From the NCBI GenBank assembly GCA_049965615.1, contig JBMFWD010000001.1, forward strand, positions 1-64,000: DNA of 64,000 nt, in the 5' to 3' direction. The notes under the pieces were generated by a model, which saw only the letters and a program-made list of their open reading frames with translations, did no database searches and was not told the origin of the DNA. Position numbers and translations under genes: made by a program. This document shows positions 46,355 through 56,139 of the stretch, piece by piece (within the stretch, counting starts at the first letter, position 1; every line of letters begins with the position of its first letter). Source of the DNA: Acidobacterium sp049965615 (GTDB lineage: Bacteria; Acidobacteriota; Terriglobia; Terriglobales; Acidobacteriaceae).

Positions 46355-49300
46355 GTGGCAGAAGCGCGCAAAACCCGAAAGACAAAAGCGAAGGCTGTTC
46401 GGAGGAAACACGATTCGCAGCCTGCACTCGACCTCTTCCATCCAGTGACGGCGGAGTGGTTCCGTGCCGTCTTTGATCGCCCTACCGCGCCGCAGGCCAT
46501 GGGCTGGCCCGCTATTGCCCGTGGCGAGAACACTCTGATTTTTGCGCCAACGGGTACGGGCAAGACCCTCACCGCCTTTCTCTGGTGCCTGGACCGGTTG
46601 ATGCTGCATGAGCCGCCTGCCGAACCCGGATGCCGCATTCTTTACATCAGCCCCCTCAAGTCGCTCGCGGTAGATGTGGAAAGGAATCTTCGCTCGCCAC
46701 TTGCGGGCATAGCCAACATGGCCGCTCGCCAGCGCGTGCCGGTTCACATGCCGGAGATCAGCGTGCGAACCGGAGATACGCCGCAGCGGGAGCGGAGCCG
46801 GTTTCGTCGCGCGCCCAGCGACATCCTGATCACCACGCCGGAATCGCTGTACCTGCTGCTGACCTCTGAGGCAGCCACCACGCTGCGAAGCATCGAGACG
46901 GTCATCCTTGATGAAATTCATGCGCTGGTGCCGACCAAACGCGGCGCGCATCTGGCGCTCAGCCTGGAGCGCCTGCAGGCTATCGCGCAGAAGCCTTTGC
47001 AGCGCATCGGGCTCTCTGCCACCCAGCGCCCGCTGGAAGAAGTGGCGCACTTTCTTGCTGGCGTGGAAAGATTCCCCGCCAGGCAGCCAAAGAAGGATGC
47101 ACCGTCAGCAGATCAGAAGGTCATGCCCGAACCGCAAGCCGAATGGATCAGCAACGACGAGCGTCCTCACCTCTTTCGTCCGGTCACGATTGTGCAGGCC
47201 CGCGAGCCAAAACAGCTGAACCTGCGCGTGGAAGTGCCTGTGGAAGACATGGCGAAGCTGGGTGAGCCGCAGGAGTTGCCCAGCGGCGCGGCTTCGCAAG
47301 GGCCCAAGCGTACGTCCATCTGGAGCGCCATTCACCCACGGCTCGTGGAAATCATTCGAGAGCGTGAGTCGACGCTCATCTTTGTCAACAGCCGGCGACT
47401 GGCAGAACGGCTGGCCGGAGCGATCAACGAGCTTGCCGGCGAACCGCTGGCGCGCGCGCATCACGGCTCGCTGGCCGCGCCCCAGCGCGCGGAGATTGAA
47501 GAGTCTCTCAAGGCCGGAAAGATTCGCGCCCTCGTGGCTACATCTTCCCTGGAACTCGGCATCGATATGGGCTCTATCGATCTGGTGATTCAGATTGAAG
47601 CGCCTCCTTCGGTTGCCAGCGGCATGCAGCGCATCGGCCGCGCAGGCCACCAGGTTGGCGTGCCCAGCGACGGCATCATTTTTCCCAAGTACCGGGCTGA
47701 CCTGGTGGCCTGCGCCGCCGCGACCCGCGCGATGCACGAAGGTCTTGTCGAAGCAACGCGCTACCTTCGCAATCCGCTGGACGTGCTCGCGCAGCAGATT
47801 GTCGCGATCGTGGCGCATCCTCCGTCTGTTATTGAACCGCGGAAAAAGGGCAGTCCTCCGGCGGAACCGCAAATTCAGGTAGACGATCTCTTCGCTCTCA
47901 TACAAGGTGCTGCGCCATTTGCTTCGCTGGCCCGCAGCTCGTTCGAAGGCGTTCTCGACCTGCTTGCCGGGCGCTATCCATCCGACGACTTTTCAGAGCT
48001 GCGTCCTCGCATTACGTGGGATCGCAATGCGAACATCCTCACACCGCGCGAGGGTTCGAAAAGTCTTGCGATTCTCAATGCCGGGACCATCCCTGATCGT
48101 GGCCTCTATGGCGTGTTCCTCGCGGGGACCGAGAACAAGCCGATACGGGTGGGCGAACTCGATGAGGAAATGGTCTTTGAAAGTCGCACAGGAGATACCT
48201 TCATCCTGGGCGCTTCCACGTGGCGGATAGAAGACATCCTGCCGGATCGCGTGCTGGTATCGCCTGCGCCCGGCGAGCCAGGGAAGATGCCCTTTTGGCA
48301 TGGCGACTCAGCCGGGCGTCCGCTGGAGTTTGGTCGACGCATTGGCGCGCTGATTCGCGAATTGCGAGGGATACCGAGAAACGCGGCTGTCGGCAGACTG
48401 GTTCGCGAGCACGATCTGGATACGCAAGCCGCTGAAAACATGCTGCGATTTCTGGTGGACCAGGAAATTGCTACTGTCACGGTTCCAGATGATCGCAACA
48501 TCGTGATCGAGCGCGTTCGCGATGAATTGGGCGACTGGCGCGTGTGCGTGCTCACTCCGTTTGGAAGCAGCGTGCATGCGCCTTGGGCGATGGCGGTGGC
48601 GGGGCGCATCCGCGCGGCAGGCGGGCCGGACGTGGAAGTGATGTGGGCTGACGACGGATTCGTGCTGCGGTTTCCCGATACCGAGCAGCCGCCCGATGCC
48701 GATCTCGTGATTCTGGATTCGCAAGAGGCGGCAGATCTGGTGATGCGACAGTTAGGCTCTACCGCGCTTTTTGCGGCAAAGTTTCGCGAGGCAGCGGGGC
48801 GGGCCCTTCTTCTGCCTCGCCGCCGGGCGCAGGGGCGCGCGCCACTCTGGCAGCAGCGCAAGCGTGCCTATGATCTGCTTTCCGTCGCATCGCGTTACTC
48901 CGCGTTTCCTATGCTGCTCGAGGCCTACCGCGAGTGTATGCGGGATGTCTTTGACATGCCCGCATTCCTTGAGGTGCTTCGTTCCGTGGAAAAGCGGCAG
49001 GTGCGGGTGCATGTTGCGGATACCCGTGCACCTTCGCCCTTTGCTTCCTCCCTGCTCTTCAGCTACGTCGCAAACTACATCTATGACGGCGATGCACCCC
49101 TGGCTGAGCGTCGCGCGCAGGCTTTGTCGATCGATCAGGACCAGCTTCACGAGCTGCTCGGCGACGCCGATCTTCGCGAACTGCTCGACCCTGACGCGAT
49201 TGCGGAGGTCGAAGATCATGTACAGCTCCTGGAAGAGTCACAGCGGGTTCGAAGTGCTGACGGCATTCACGATCTGCTGTTGCGTCTGGGAGATCTCTCG

Positions 49301-51094
49301 CGGAACGAGTTGGGCCGGCGGCTGGCCGAACCGTCCCTCATGAAGTCATTGGAGCGACTCCTGCGCGTGCGGCGCGTGCTGGAAGTAAAGGTGGCTGGTG
49401 AGCGAAGACTGATTGCAGCGGAAGATGCCGCGCGATATCGCGATGCTCTCGGCGTCGTATTGCCCCCGGGAATCGCTGCCTCCCTGCTGGAGACGGTTGA
49501 GCGGCCAGTTTTAGAACTGGTGCGACGTTACGCCCGTACGCACGGTCCATTTACGCTTCCGGAAGTACAACACCGGCTTGGCCTGGATGTCCGTGCGGTG
49601 GAGGCGGCGCTGCAAAAGTTAACCCTCGATGGACGAATCATCGAAGGAGGGTTTCGACCTGGTGGAGTTCACCGCGAGTGGTGCGATGCTGAAGTTCTGC
49701 GGTTGATCCGTAGAAAGTCACTGGCAAAGTTACGAAAAGAAGTTGAGCCGGTTGAGCAGCACATGTTTGCGCGATTCCAGACTCATTGGCAGGGCGTGAT
49801 GCAGCCTCGCCGCGGACTGGATGCGCTGCTGGATACGATTGAGCTGTTACAGGGCGCACCTCTCCCGGCCTCGCTGCTGGAGTCGGCGATTCTGCCGGCT
49901 CGCATTGCAAGATACACGCCGGGCGATCTGGATACTCTCATCGCAGCAGGCGAGATTGCATGGTGCGGCCTCGAACCGATTGGCGAGCACGATGGTCGCA
50001 TCGCTCTGTATCTGGCCGACAAGATGCCTGCGCTGTTGCCCACGCGCCCTGCTGCAATCGAGCCGCAAAGTCCCCGGGAGCAATTGCTTCTTGATGCTCT
50101 GGAAAGCGGTGGCGCCATGTTCTTCGCCCCGCTGCACGAAGCAGCGGGCGGCGGATTTCCGGGCGAAACTCTGGAGACGCTATGGAATCTGGTCTGGCAG
50201 GGAAGGGTGACCAATGACGCCATGCATGCGCTGCGGGCGTATGTCGCAAAGCCGGGCACGTCAAGACCAGCGAAGCGGAAACACAATCTGCCCTCGTTCC
50301 GCTCTCGCCGCACCCTGCCCCCGACGGCGCAGGGCAGATGGTCACTGGTCGAGCAGATTGTCCGGACCAGTCCCGCGCGGCAAACGGAATGGAGCCACGC
50401 AGTGGCACAACAACTCTTGCAGCGCTATGGAATCGTGACGCGCGAATCGATCGGTCAGGAGAACCTGCCGGGCGGATTTTCTGCAGTCTACGACGTGCTG
50501 AAGGCGCTCGAAGAAAGCGGTCGCGTTCGAAGAGGCTATTTCGTGGCTGGACTCGGTGCCACGCAGTTTGCATTACCTGCGGCGGTAGATCTATTGCGAT
50601 CTCTGCGCAGCCAGCCCGAGCCGGAGAAGTCGGAGATTGTATCCATGACCGCTACAGATCCGGCAAACTCTTACGGAAGCATGTTGCGCTGGCCAAAACT
50701 GGAAGTGGAGGAAGACGCTACATCGGAGGCTTCACCGCGCTCTTTGGCGCGGACCGTCGGGGCATCGGTGATTCTGCGCAACGGGCAGTTCATCGCTTAC
50801 CTGCGCCGCAGTCAGCCGAATCTGCAAGCATTTTTCCCGGCGGAGGAGCCGGATCGTACCCATGCCGCACGGGATCTCGCCATGTTTCTTGCCACGCAGG
50901 TGCAGGCTGAACTTCGGGACGATGAAGCACGGCGGCACGGTGGGCTGCTGATCTCGTCCATCAACGGACAGTCCATCCATGAGCATTGGTTTGCGCGGTT
51001 TCTTGCGGACGCCGGCTTTTCTCCGGCGCCGCTCGGCTTCCATATGCGGCGGCTTTTGCCATCTGTTTCGCCAGCCACCCAGGAGGTGCAATAG
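46355..51094 (+). CDS. lhr: Lhr-family ATP-dependent helicase
   Basis: A long (1579-residue) superfamily 2 3'-5' helicase of DNA repair. Walker A is FAPTGTGKT (residues 63-71), motif II DEIH near 186, and motif III SATQRP near 230. The second RecA domain ends with QRIGRAGHQVG. A winged-helix/Lhr-core region follows, with LRELLDPDAIAEVEDHVQLL and FALPAAVDLLRSL. The C-terminal 600 residues correspond to the extended CTD of bacterial Lhr. The start is GTG 46355. The nei-like gene begins two bases after the stop, as in mycobacteria, where lhr and nei2 are neighbours (recalled). Confidence 0.93.
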   Translation: MAEARKTRKTKAKAVRRKHDSQPALDLFHPVTAEWFRAVFDRPTAPQAMGWPAIARGENTLIFAPTGTGKTLTAFLWCLDRLMLHEPPAEPGCRILYISPLKSLAVDVERNLRSPLAGIANMAARQRVPVHMPEISVRTGDTPQRERSRFRRAPSDILITTPESLYLLLTSEAATTLRSIETVILDEIHALVPTKRGAHLALSLERLQAIAQKPLQRIGLSATQRPLEEVAHFLAGVERFPARQPKKDAPSADQKVMPEPQAEWISNDERPHLFRPVTIVQAREPKQLNLRVEVPVEDMAKLGEPQELPSGAASQGPKRTSIWSAIHPRLVEIIRERESTLIFVNSRRLAERLAGAINELAGEPLARAHHGSLAAPQRAEIEESLKAGKIRALVATSSLELGIDMGSIDLVIQIEAPPSVASGMQRIGRAGHQVGVPSDGIIFPKYRADLVACAAATRAMHEGLVEATRYLRNPLDVLAQQIVAIVAHPPSVIEPRKKGSPPAEPQIQVDDLFALIQGAAPFASLARSSFEGVLDLLAGRYPSDDFSELRPRITWDRNANILTPREGSKSLAILNAGTIPDRGLYGVFLAGTENKPIRVGELDEEMVFESRTGDTFILGASTWRIEDILPDRVLVSPAPGEPGKMPFWHGDSAGRPLEFGRRIGALIRELRGIPRNAAVGRLVREHDLDTQAAENMLRFLVDQEIATVTVPDDRNIVIERVRDELGDWRVCVLTPFGSSVHAPWAMAVAGRIRAAGGPDVEVMWADDGFVLRFPDTEQPPDADLVILDSQEAADLVMRQLGSTALFAAKFREAAGRALLLPRRRAQGRAPLWQQRKRAYDLLSVASRYSAFPMLLEAYRECMRDVFDMPAFLEVLRSVEKRQVRVHVADTRAPSPFASSLLFSYVANYIYDGDAPLAERRAQALSIDQDQLHELLGDADLRELLDPDAIAEVEDHVQLLEESQRVRSADGIHDLLLRLGDLSRNELGRRLAEPSLMKSLERLLRVRRVLEVKVAGERRLIAAEDAARYRDALGVVLPPGIAASLLETVERPVLELVRRYARTHGPFTLPEVQHRLGLDVRAVEAALQKLTLDGRIIEGGFRPGGVHREWCDAEVLRLIRRKSLAKLRKEVEPVEQHMFARFQTHWQGVMQPRRGLDALLDTIELLQGAPLPASLLESAILPARIARYTPGDLDTLIAAGEIAWCGLEPIGEHDGRIALYLADKMPALLPTRPAAIEPQSPREQLLLDALESGGAMFFAPLHEAAGGGFPGETLETLWNLVWQGRVTNDAMHALRAYVAKPGTSRPAKRKHNLPSFRSRRTLPPTAQGRWSLVEQIVRTSPARQTEWSHAVAQQLLQRYGIVTRESIGQENLPGGFSAVYDVLKALEESGRVRRGYFVAGLGATQFALPAAVDLLRSLRSQPEPEKSEIVSMTATDPANSYGSMLRWPKLEVEEDATSEASPRSLARTVGASVILRNGQFIAYLRRSQPNLQAFFPAEEPDRTHAARDLAMFLATQVQAELRDDEARRHGGLLISSINGQSIHEHWFARFLADAGFSPAPLGFHMRRLLPSVSPATQEVQ

Positions 51095-51096
51095 CG

Positions 51097-51993
51097 ATGC
51101 CCGAAGGCGATACCATTTTCCGGTCTGCGCGTGCCCTTGAAAAGGCCCTCGGCGGGAAAATTGTAACTGAATTCCGCACAGAACTCGCTGCTTTGGCGCC
51201 GGTGCACGATAATGCCCCGGTTACAGGGCGCGCCGTTGAGCGTGTGGAGTCACGCGGCAAGTGGCTGCTCATTCATTTTTCCGGTGACCTCATTCTCGTC
51301 ACACACATGCTCATGAGCGGCAGCTGGCATATTTACCGGCAAGGCGAGCGCTGGAGGCGCGGACGGACTCACATGCGCGTTGTCATTGCGAATGTGGATT
51401 TTGAGGCTGTGGCTTTTGATGTTCCGGTTGCTCGCTTTTATACAGCACGATCGCTGGAGCGCCACAGCGCAATTCCGCAGCTGGGCCCAGATCCGCTGCA
51501 GGATGGCTTTTCGCGGAACGAAGCTGCGGCCCGTATTGCCGCCTATCCGGAAGAGGAAGTTGCTAATGTTCTTCTCAACCAGCGAGCCATTGCAGGGCTG
51601 GGAAATGTGTACAAGTCGGAGGTTTGTTATCTCTGCGGCGTGAGTCCCTTCGCGCGTGTTCGAGAGCTTTCCGCGATGCAGATCGCAAGCCTGGTAAGCA
51701 CCGCGGAGAGGCTGCTGTCCGTCAACGTAAAAGACGGAACAGGCGGGCAAATTGTCACCTACACTGGTGCGCGCAGAACCAGGCACACCAGCGATCCCGG
51801 CCAGAGGCTCTGGGTGTACGGACGCTGCGGCAGGGAATGCCGCCGATGCGGCGCGATCATCCTCATGCGCAAGCAGGGAGCGGCTTGTCGTTCTACGTAC
51901 TGGTGTCCGCAGTGCCAGCCGCTGCCCCACCCGGATGCCGAGCCAGTCGCCGAATGGTCTACGCCGAGCCGCCGGGGCAAGGTGGGATGCTGA
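51097..51993 (+). CDS. Nei/Fpg-family DNA glycosylase (Nei2-like)
   Basis: A 298-residue base-excision repair enzyme. After Met removal, Pro1-Glu2 in MPEGDTIFRSARAL is the catalytic pair of the Fpg/Nei superfamily; the Gly-Asp-Thr that follows is Nei-like. The H2TH region contains NVLLNQRAIAGLGNVYKSEV. The zinc finger is CGRECRRCGAI...YWCPQC (CxxxC...CxxC arrangement with C near residues 249, 253, 270, 273). AGGAGG lies ten bases upstream of the ATG inside the lhr 3' end. Substrate would be oxidised pyrimidines, abasic sites or ssDNA lesions; specificity is not decided. Confidence 0.9.
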   Translation: MPEGDTIFRSARALEKALGGKIVTEFRTELAALAPVHDNAPVTGRAVERVESRGKWLLIHFSGDLILVTHMLMSGSWHIYRQGERWRRGRTHMRVVIANVDFEAVAFDVPVARFYTARSLERHSAIPQLGPDPLQDGFSRNEAAARIAAYPEEEVANVLLNQRAIAGLGNVYKSEVCYLCGVSPFARVRELSAMQIASLVSTAERLLSVNVKDGTGGQIVTYTGARRTRHTSDPGQRLWVYGRCGRECRRCGAIILMRKQGAACRSTYWCPQCQPLPHPDAEPVAEWSTPSRRGKVGC

Positions 51994-51996
51994 ACC

Positions 51997-53229
51997 TTAG
52001 TGAATGGTGCGGGTGCGGCGCTGCATGTAGTCCAGCAGCAGGTATTCGCCCAGCCGGTCAGGCGTAGTGAAGTATGCCTTGCCGCGACACATGGCTGTCA
52101 CTTTCTGTACAAACTGCATCAGGCCAAAGTCAGAGGCCAGCATGAAGGTGTTGATCATGATGTTCTGGCGCTTGCATCGCGCCACCTCTTCCAGAGTTTC
52201 GCTGATTACAAGAGGATCGAGCCCGAAGGCGTTTTTATAAATGCGGCCATCCGGCAGTGTAAGCGCCGATGGTTTGCCATCCGTGATCATGACGATCTGT
52301 TTCATGTCCTTGCGCTGGGCCCGCAGGATGCGCTGCGCAACGCGGAGTCCTTCGCGCGTGTTGGTGTAATACGGACCCACCTGCACCCGCGCCAGTTGGG
52401 AAACGGGCAACTCTTCCGCCGAATCATGAAAGAGGACCAGCGAGAGCGAGTCGCCCGGATACTGCGTCCGGATGAGGTGCGACAGCGCCATGGCCACGCG
52501 CTTTGCTGGAGTGAAGCGGTCTTCGCCGTAGAGAATCATCGAGTGCGAGCAGTCCAGCATGACGACCGTAGCGCAGCTGCTTTGAAAGTCGCACTCATGA
52601 ACGTGCAGATCGCTGTACTCGATGTTGAGCGGCAGCGTTAGTCCTTCACGCGCAATGGCAGAGGTCAGCGTTGCCGTGCTGTCGATGTTCAGCACATCGC
52701 CGAACTCGTAGGGGCGTGATCCGCCGCTGGCTTCGATTCCGGTTGCGGCATAGTTCGTGTCGTGCCTGCCCAGGCTGGACTTGCCGAGTGAACCCAGCAG
52801 GTCACGCAGGGTTTTGTAGCCGAGGAAGTCGAGACTTTTGTCCGTGACTTCAAAGCGGGCTTCGCCCTGTGCATCGCCCTCGCTGCCGGATGCCTGCGCG
52901 TTGACCGGGTTTTCCGTGCGTTCGGTGGAAATGTAATTCTCTTCTTCCATGCGCTGAATCAGCTGCTGGATGAATTCGTCCAGTCGGCCTTCTTCGCTCA
53001 TCTGGTCAATCTGCTGCTGCAGTTCCTCCTCAAACAGATCGCCGGATTCGAGCGCACGGCGCAGCGCTTCCTCCAGATCGGCCATAGTGTGATCGAGATC
53101 CTGAAATTCGCCCAGGGGATCGCGAAAGCCGGAGTCGAGGAAGTAATCGGAGAGCGCATTCAGCAGGTTCTCCATGTCGGCCCGGCTTGCCAGATCACCG
53201 TTAAATTTCGTGTAGCGGATTCGTTTCAC
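51997..53229 (-). CDS. VWA-domain protein paired with an AAA ATPase
   Basis: A 410-residue cytoplasmic protein. Residues 1-110 are charged and helical (DLFEEELQQQIDQMSEEGRLDEF). From about 210 there is a von Willebrand factor A domain with a MIDAS motif DCSHSMILYG (Asp-x-Ser-x-Ser) and the later TDGKPSAL metal site. Such VWA proteins act with MoxR- or chelatase-like AAA ATPases to remodel or insert metal into partners. The start is GTG 53229. The AAA gene ends eight bases upstream, giving a two-gene operon. The target of the pair is not known. It is convergent with the glycosylase gene. Confidence 0.84.
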   Translation of the reverse strand: MKRIRYTKFNGDLASRADMENLLNALSDYFLDSGFRDPLGEFQDLDHTMADLEEALRRALESGDLFEEELQQQIDQMSEEGRLDEFIQQLIQRMEEENYISTERTENPVNAQASGSEGDAQGEARFEVTDKSLDFLGYKTLRDLLGSLGKSSLGRHDTNYAATGIEASGGSRPYEFGDVLNIDSTATLTSAIAREGLTLPLNIEYSDLHVHECDFQSSCATVVMLDCSHSMILYGEDRFTPAKRVAMALSHLIRTQYPGDSLSLVLFHDSAEELPVSQLARVQVGPYYTNTREGLRVAQRILRAQRKDMKQIVMITDGKPSALTLPDGRIYKNAFGLDPLVISETLEEVARCKRQNIMINTFMLASDFGLMQFVQKVTAMCRGKAYFTTPDRLGEYLLLDYMQRRTRTIH

Positions 53230-53237
53230 ATGTCACC

Positions 53238-54773
53238 CTAGTTGAAGCTGCCGCGACGACCGCGTCGCTGCTGCCACTCTTCATACTCGCGCTCATCGCG
53301 CATCCGCTCCTGTCGCTCAGCGCGCTCATTATTGCGTTTCTGCAGCGCAAATCCTCGTTCTTCGTTGCGGCTAAGCCTGCGGTGCGCACACATACCCTCC
53401 AGCAGGAGTTCAGCCGCCGCCACATAAATCTCGGGAGCCGTTGCAGCTTTTACTCCCAGCGAAGAAAGTTTTTCCGTAAGGCCCTGAATCTGCTTCAGCT
53501 CTTCGCGGGTTGCTGCCGCGCCCCGTTCATCGCTGATCTTGATGGTGCCGCCAAGATTGAACCACTGCTCAATCTGCTGCGTGTTCACGTCTGCAAAGTA
53601 GTTGTCGAATACTTTTCCGATGGCGCTGCGGACAATCTCCTTCACCACGGTGTCCGCGCCTTTCAGCTCACCTTCATATTCCAGCTCAATTTTTCCGGTA
53701 ATGCCGGGCAGTGCGGCGTAGATGTCACCCACGCGAGGAACGATCAATTCTTCGCCATGCATGAGCGCGCGACGTTCGGCGTTTGAAAGCACGAGCTCCA
53801 TCGTGGAAATGGGCAGTCGCTGGCTCACGCCACTGCGCTTGTCTACCTTCTTGTCCTCGCGGGCGATAAAGGCAATCTGCTCGACTACTTCCCCCAGGTA
53901 CTGCGGCACTTCGATTTTTCCAAGGCCGCGGTCCATCCACGCTTCCTGCGATGTGATGGAGATGCCCTCTTCGATGGACTCAGGGTAGTGAGTGCGAATC
54001 TCCGATCCGATGCGATCCTTGAGCGGCGTGACAATTTTGCCGCGGGCGGTGTAGTCCTCCGGGTTCGCGCTGAAGACTAGCTCCACGTCAAGTTCCAGTC
54101 GCACCGGGAAGCCCTTAATCTGCACGTCGCCTTCCTGCATGATGTTGAAGAGCGCGACCTGAATTTTTCCGGCCAGATCAGGCAGCTCGTTCACTGCAAA
54201 TATGCCGCGATTGGCGCGGGGCAGCAGGCCATAGTGCATGGCCATTTCATTCGAAAGGTCGTGCCCGCCGCGCGCGGCCTTGATGGGATCGAGATCGCCG
54301 ATCAGGTCGGCCACCGTTACATCCGGTGTTGCCAGCTTTTCCACGTAGCGTTCGTCGCGGTGCATCCACGCGATGGGTGTAGCGTCGCCCTGCTCGGCTA
54401 CAAGTTGACGGCAGCGGGCGCAAATGGGCTTATAGGGATTGTCGCGAATCTCGCATCCCGCCACATAGGGCATCTGCTCGTCGAGCAGCGCAGTGAGAGC
54501 GCGGAGCATGCGGCTCTTGGCTTGTCCTCTCAATCCGAGCAGGATGAAGTTCTGACGCGAAAGGATGGCGTTCACGATCTGCGGGACGACGGTATCTTCG
54601 TAGCCCACGATACCGGGGAAAATTGTCTCCCGGTCGCGCAGTTTTTTGATCAGATTTTCGCGCAGTTCGTCCTTCACCGAGCGGTTGCGAATCCGGTCTT
54701 CGGAATACAGATTGCTCGATCGAAGCTCGCCCAGAGTATGGGGGTGCGTCTGCGCCTGGTGACGGAAACTCAT
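53238..54773 (-). CDS. MoxR/Mg-chelatase-like AAA ATPase
   Basis: A 511-residue AAA+ ATPase. Walker A is GLRGQAKS (residues 80-87). The Walker B equivalent GIFAVNELPDLAGKIQ has Asn where chelatase BchI has Asp-Glu; the pattern looks family-typical but unusual. The Cys residues in AGCEIRDNPYKPICARCRQL may bind a metal, a potential zinc insert. The C-terminal tail is highly charged (NNERAERQERMRDEREYEEW). With its VWA partner, these pairs are proposed to remodel protein or metal complexes. An ATG start at 54773 is used; the promoter lies in the 54774-54903 gap. Confidence 0.84.
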   Translation of the reverse strand: MSFRHQAQTHPHTLGELRSSNLYSEDRIRNRSVKDELRENLIKKLRDRETIFPGIVGYEDTVVPQIVNAILSRQNFILLGLRGQAKSRMLRALTALLDEQMPYVAGCEIRDNPYKPICARCRQLVAEQGDATPIAWMHRDERYVEKLATPDVTVADLIGDLDPIKAARGGHDLSNEMAMHYGLLPRANRGIFAVNELPDLAGKIQVALFNIMQEGDVQIKGFPVRLELDVELVFSANPEDYTARGKIVTPLKDRIGSEIRTHYPESIEEGISITSQEAWMDRGLGKIEVPQYLGEVVEQIAFIAREDKKVDKRSGVSQRLPISTMELVLSNAERRALMHGEELIVPRVGDIYAALPGITGKIELEYEGELKGADTVVKEIVRSAIGKVFDNYFADVNTQQIEQWFNLGGTIKISDERGAAATREELKQIQGLTEKLSSLGVKAATAPEIYVAAAELLLEGMCAHRRLSRNEERGFALQKRNNERAERQERMRDEREYEEWQQRRGRRGSFN

Positions 54774-54903
54774 GCAGTAACTCCTTATTTCCTTACCCTA
54801 AACCAATTGGATGTGCGGGCCGACCGGGTGGACGCAATGGAATCCTCTGCGAGTGGGCCGGTTCGACCAGACAAAATGCCGCGCCTTGATGCCGCGGCGT
54901 CAT

Positions 54904-55506
54904 TTACATTACGTGGCCGTTCGACGAAACCTTGCGATGCAACCCGGCGGAACGCAGTTGCGACAGCAGTTCGTGATAAAACTCGCTCAGCTTTCGGGTT
55001 CGGGCTGCGTCTGAGCGGGTGGCCAGCATCTGCTGCTGGAAGTCGAGATCGACCGGGAGAACCGAGGCCAGCGCATAGGCGATGGGGCGATCGAGGTCGA
55101 GCGCAGGCATGGGCAAGTCAATGTTCGTCAGTTCGACCACCTCAAAGTGCATTGCGGCGCAGGCCTCCCGCTCGGCCCGAGTGGCTTCCGGGTTTTCGTC
55201 GGGAAGCCAGTCGATTTCAGCTTGCAGATACGGGCGCGAATCGTCGAGCATTTCAATTTCGAAGCGGCGCTGTCCGCGGCACATCACGTCAAATCGTCCG
55301 TCGGGGTAACGTTGCAGAACCTCTCCAATGGAGGCAGTACAGCCGACTACGGCCATTCCGTCTTCCTGCGCGCGCACCACGCCGAATTCGAGACTTGCCT
55401 CCATGCACTCGCGGAACATTTCACGATAGCGTTCTTCAAAGATGTGGAGTGGGAGCGGCGAGTTGGGAAACAGCACCACGTCCAGCGGGAAAAGCGGAAT
55501 CTTCAT
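54904..55506 (-). CDS. Lon N-terminal (LON substrate-binding) domain protein
   Basis: A 200-residue stand-alone LON domain. KIPLFPLDVVLFPNSPLPLHIFEERYREM is the family opening, followed by EFGVVRAQEDGMAVVGCTASI and RFDVMCRGQRRFEI. No ATPase or protease domain is attached. These proteins are thought to bind peptides or act in protein quality control; the exact role is unknown. ATG 55506 is the start; the longer open frame to 55893 overlaps the TPR gene in another reading frame and is not used. Confidence 0.88.
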   Translation of the reverse strand: MKIPLFPLDVVLFPNSPLPLHIFEERYREMFRECMEASLEFGVVRAQEDGMAVVGCTASIGEVLQRYPDGRFDVMCRGQRRFEIEMLDDSRPYLQAEIDWLPDENPEATRAEREACAAMHFEVVELTNIDLPMPALDLDRPIAYALASVLPVDLDFQQQMLATRSDAARTRKLSEFYHELLSQLRSAGLHRKVSSNGHVM

Positions 55507-55627
55507 TGTTTCGTTATTATGCGCGTCCTGCGGTTCAAGTAAAGCGTTCGAATTGGCGGGATGAAAGTCCTTTGCGGAAGAGGACTGCGTGCCCAAAGTC
55601 AGTTGGCTGAGCTGTCCGCCGTGGAGC

Positions 55628-55948
55628 TTAGAGGCACTCACTCTCAAGGTCGGAGAGCAGCGCCTGCATTTCATTGAAAGCGTGCTGGTTGCCGGTTCGC
55701 TGGGCGCAATTGAGGCCCAGGCGGAGGTAGCCGATGGCGCGGTGCGCCTCGCCCGAGTTCGCCAGAGTCTGGGCTGCCATGTGGTATCCGGCGGTATAGT
55801 CCGGATGATCGCGCAGCAGGCGGTCGAACTCTGCGATGGCGGTGGCGGTCTCTCCCCGCCCGGCGAACTCCATGGCGAGACCGTAGCGCGCAAAGGCGTT
55901 GGCGGGGTCCTGGCTGAGGATTTCGTTGAGCATGGCGACTTTGTCCAT
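55628..55948 (-). CDS. Small TPR-repeat protein
   Basis: A 106-residue protein made of about three tetratricopeptide-like helix pairs: AFARYGLAMEFAGRGETATA, GYHMAAQTLANSGEAHRAIG and LRLGLNCAQRTGNQHAF. TPRs mediate protein-protein contact and no partner is evident. ACAGGAG lies eight bases before ATG 55948. It is divergent from the thioesterase gene and upstream of the LON-domain gene on the same strand (121 bp gap). Confidence 0.8.
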   Translation of the reverse strand: MDKVAMLNEILSQDPANAFARYGLAMEFAGRGETATAIAEFDRLLRDHPDYTAGYHMAAQTLANSGEAHRAIGYLRLGLNCAQRTGNQHAFNEMQALLSDLESECL

Positions 55949-56139
55949 CTGGGGGCTCCTGTGGGCGATTCGTTGTGATCCCTGTCAGGATTTCACAGGG
56001 TGGGTTGGATTCCAAACGGCTGGAGGTTGCCCAATCGCCTGCAATTCTTCAAACTGGAGGAGGCGCCCCTGTGGTTGGAGCGTTTTGGCTGTTGCTTCAT
56101 CCAAGGAACAGACTGAAAAGAAACGAGAGCGCAGAACCT

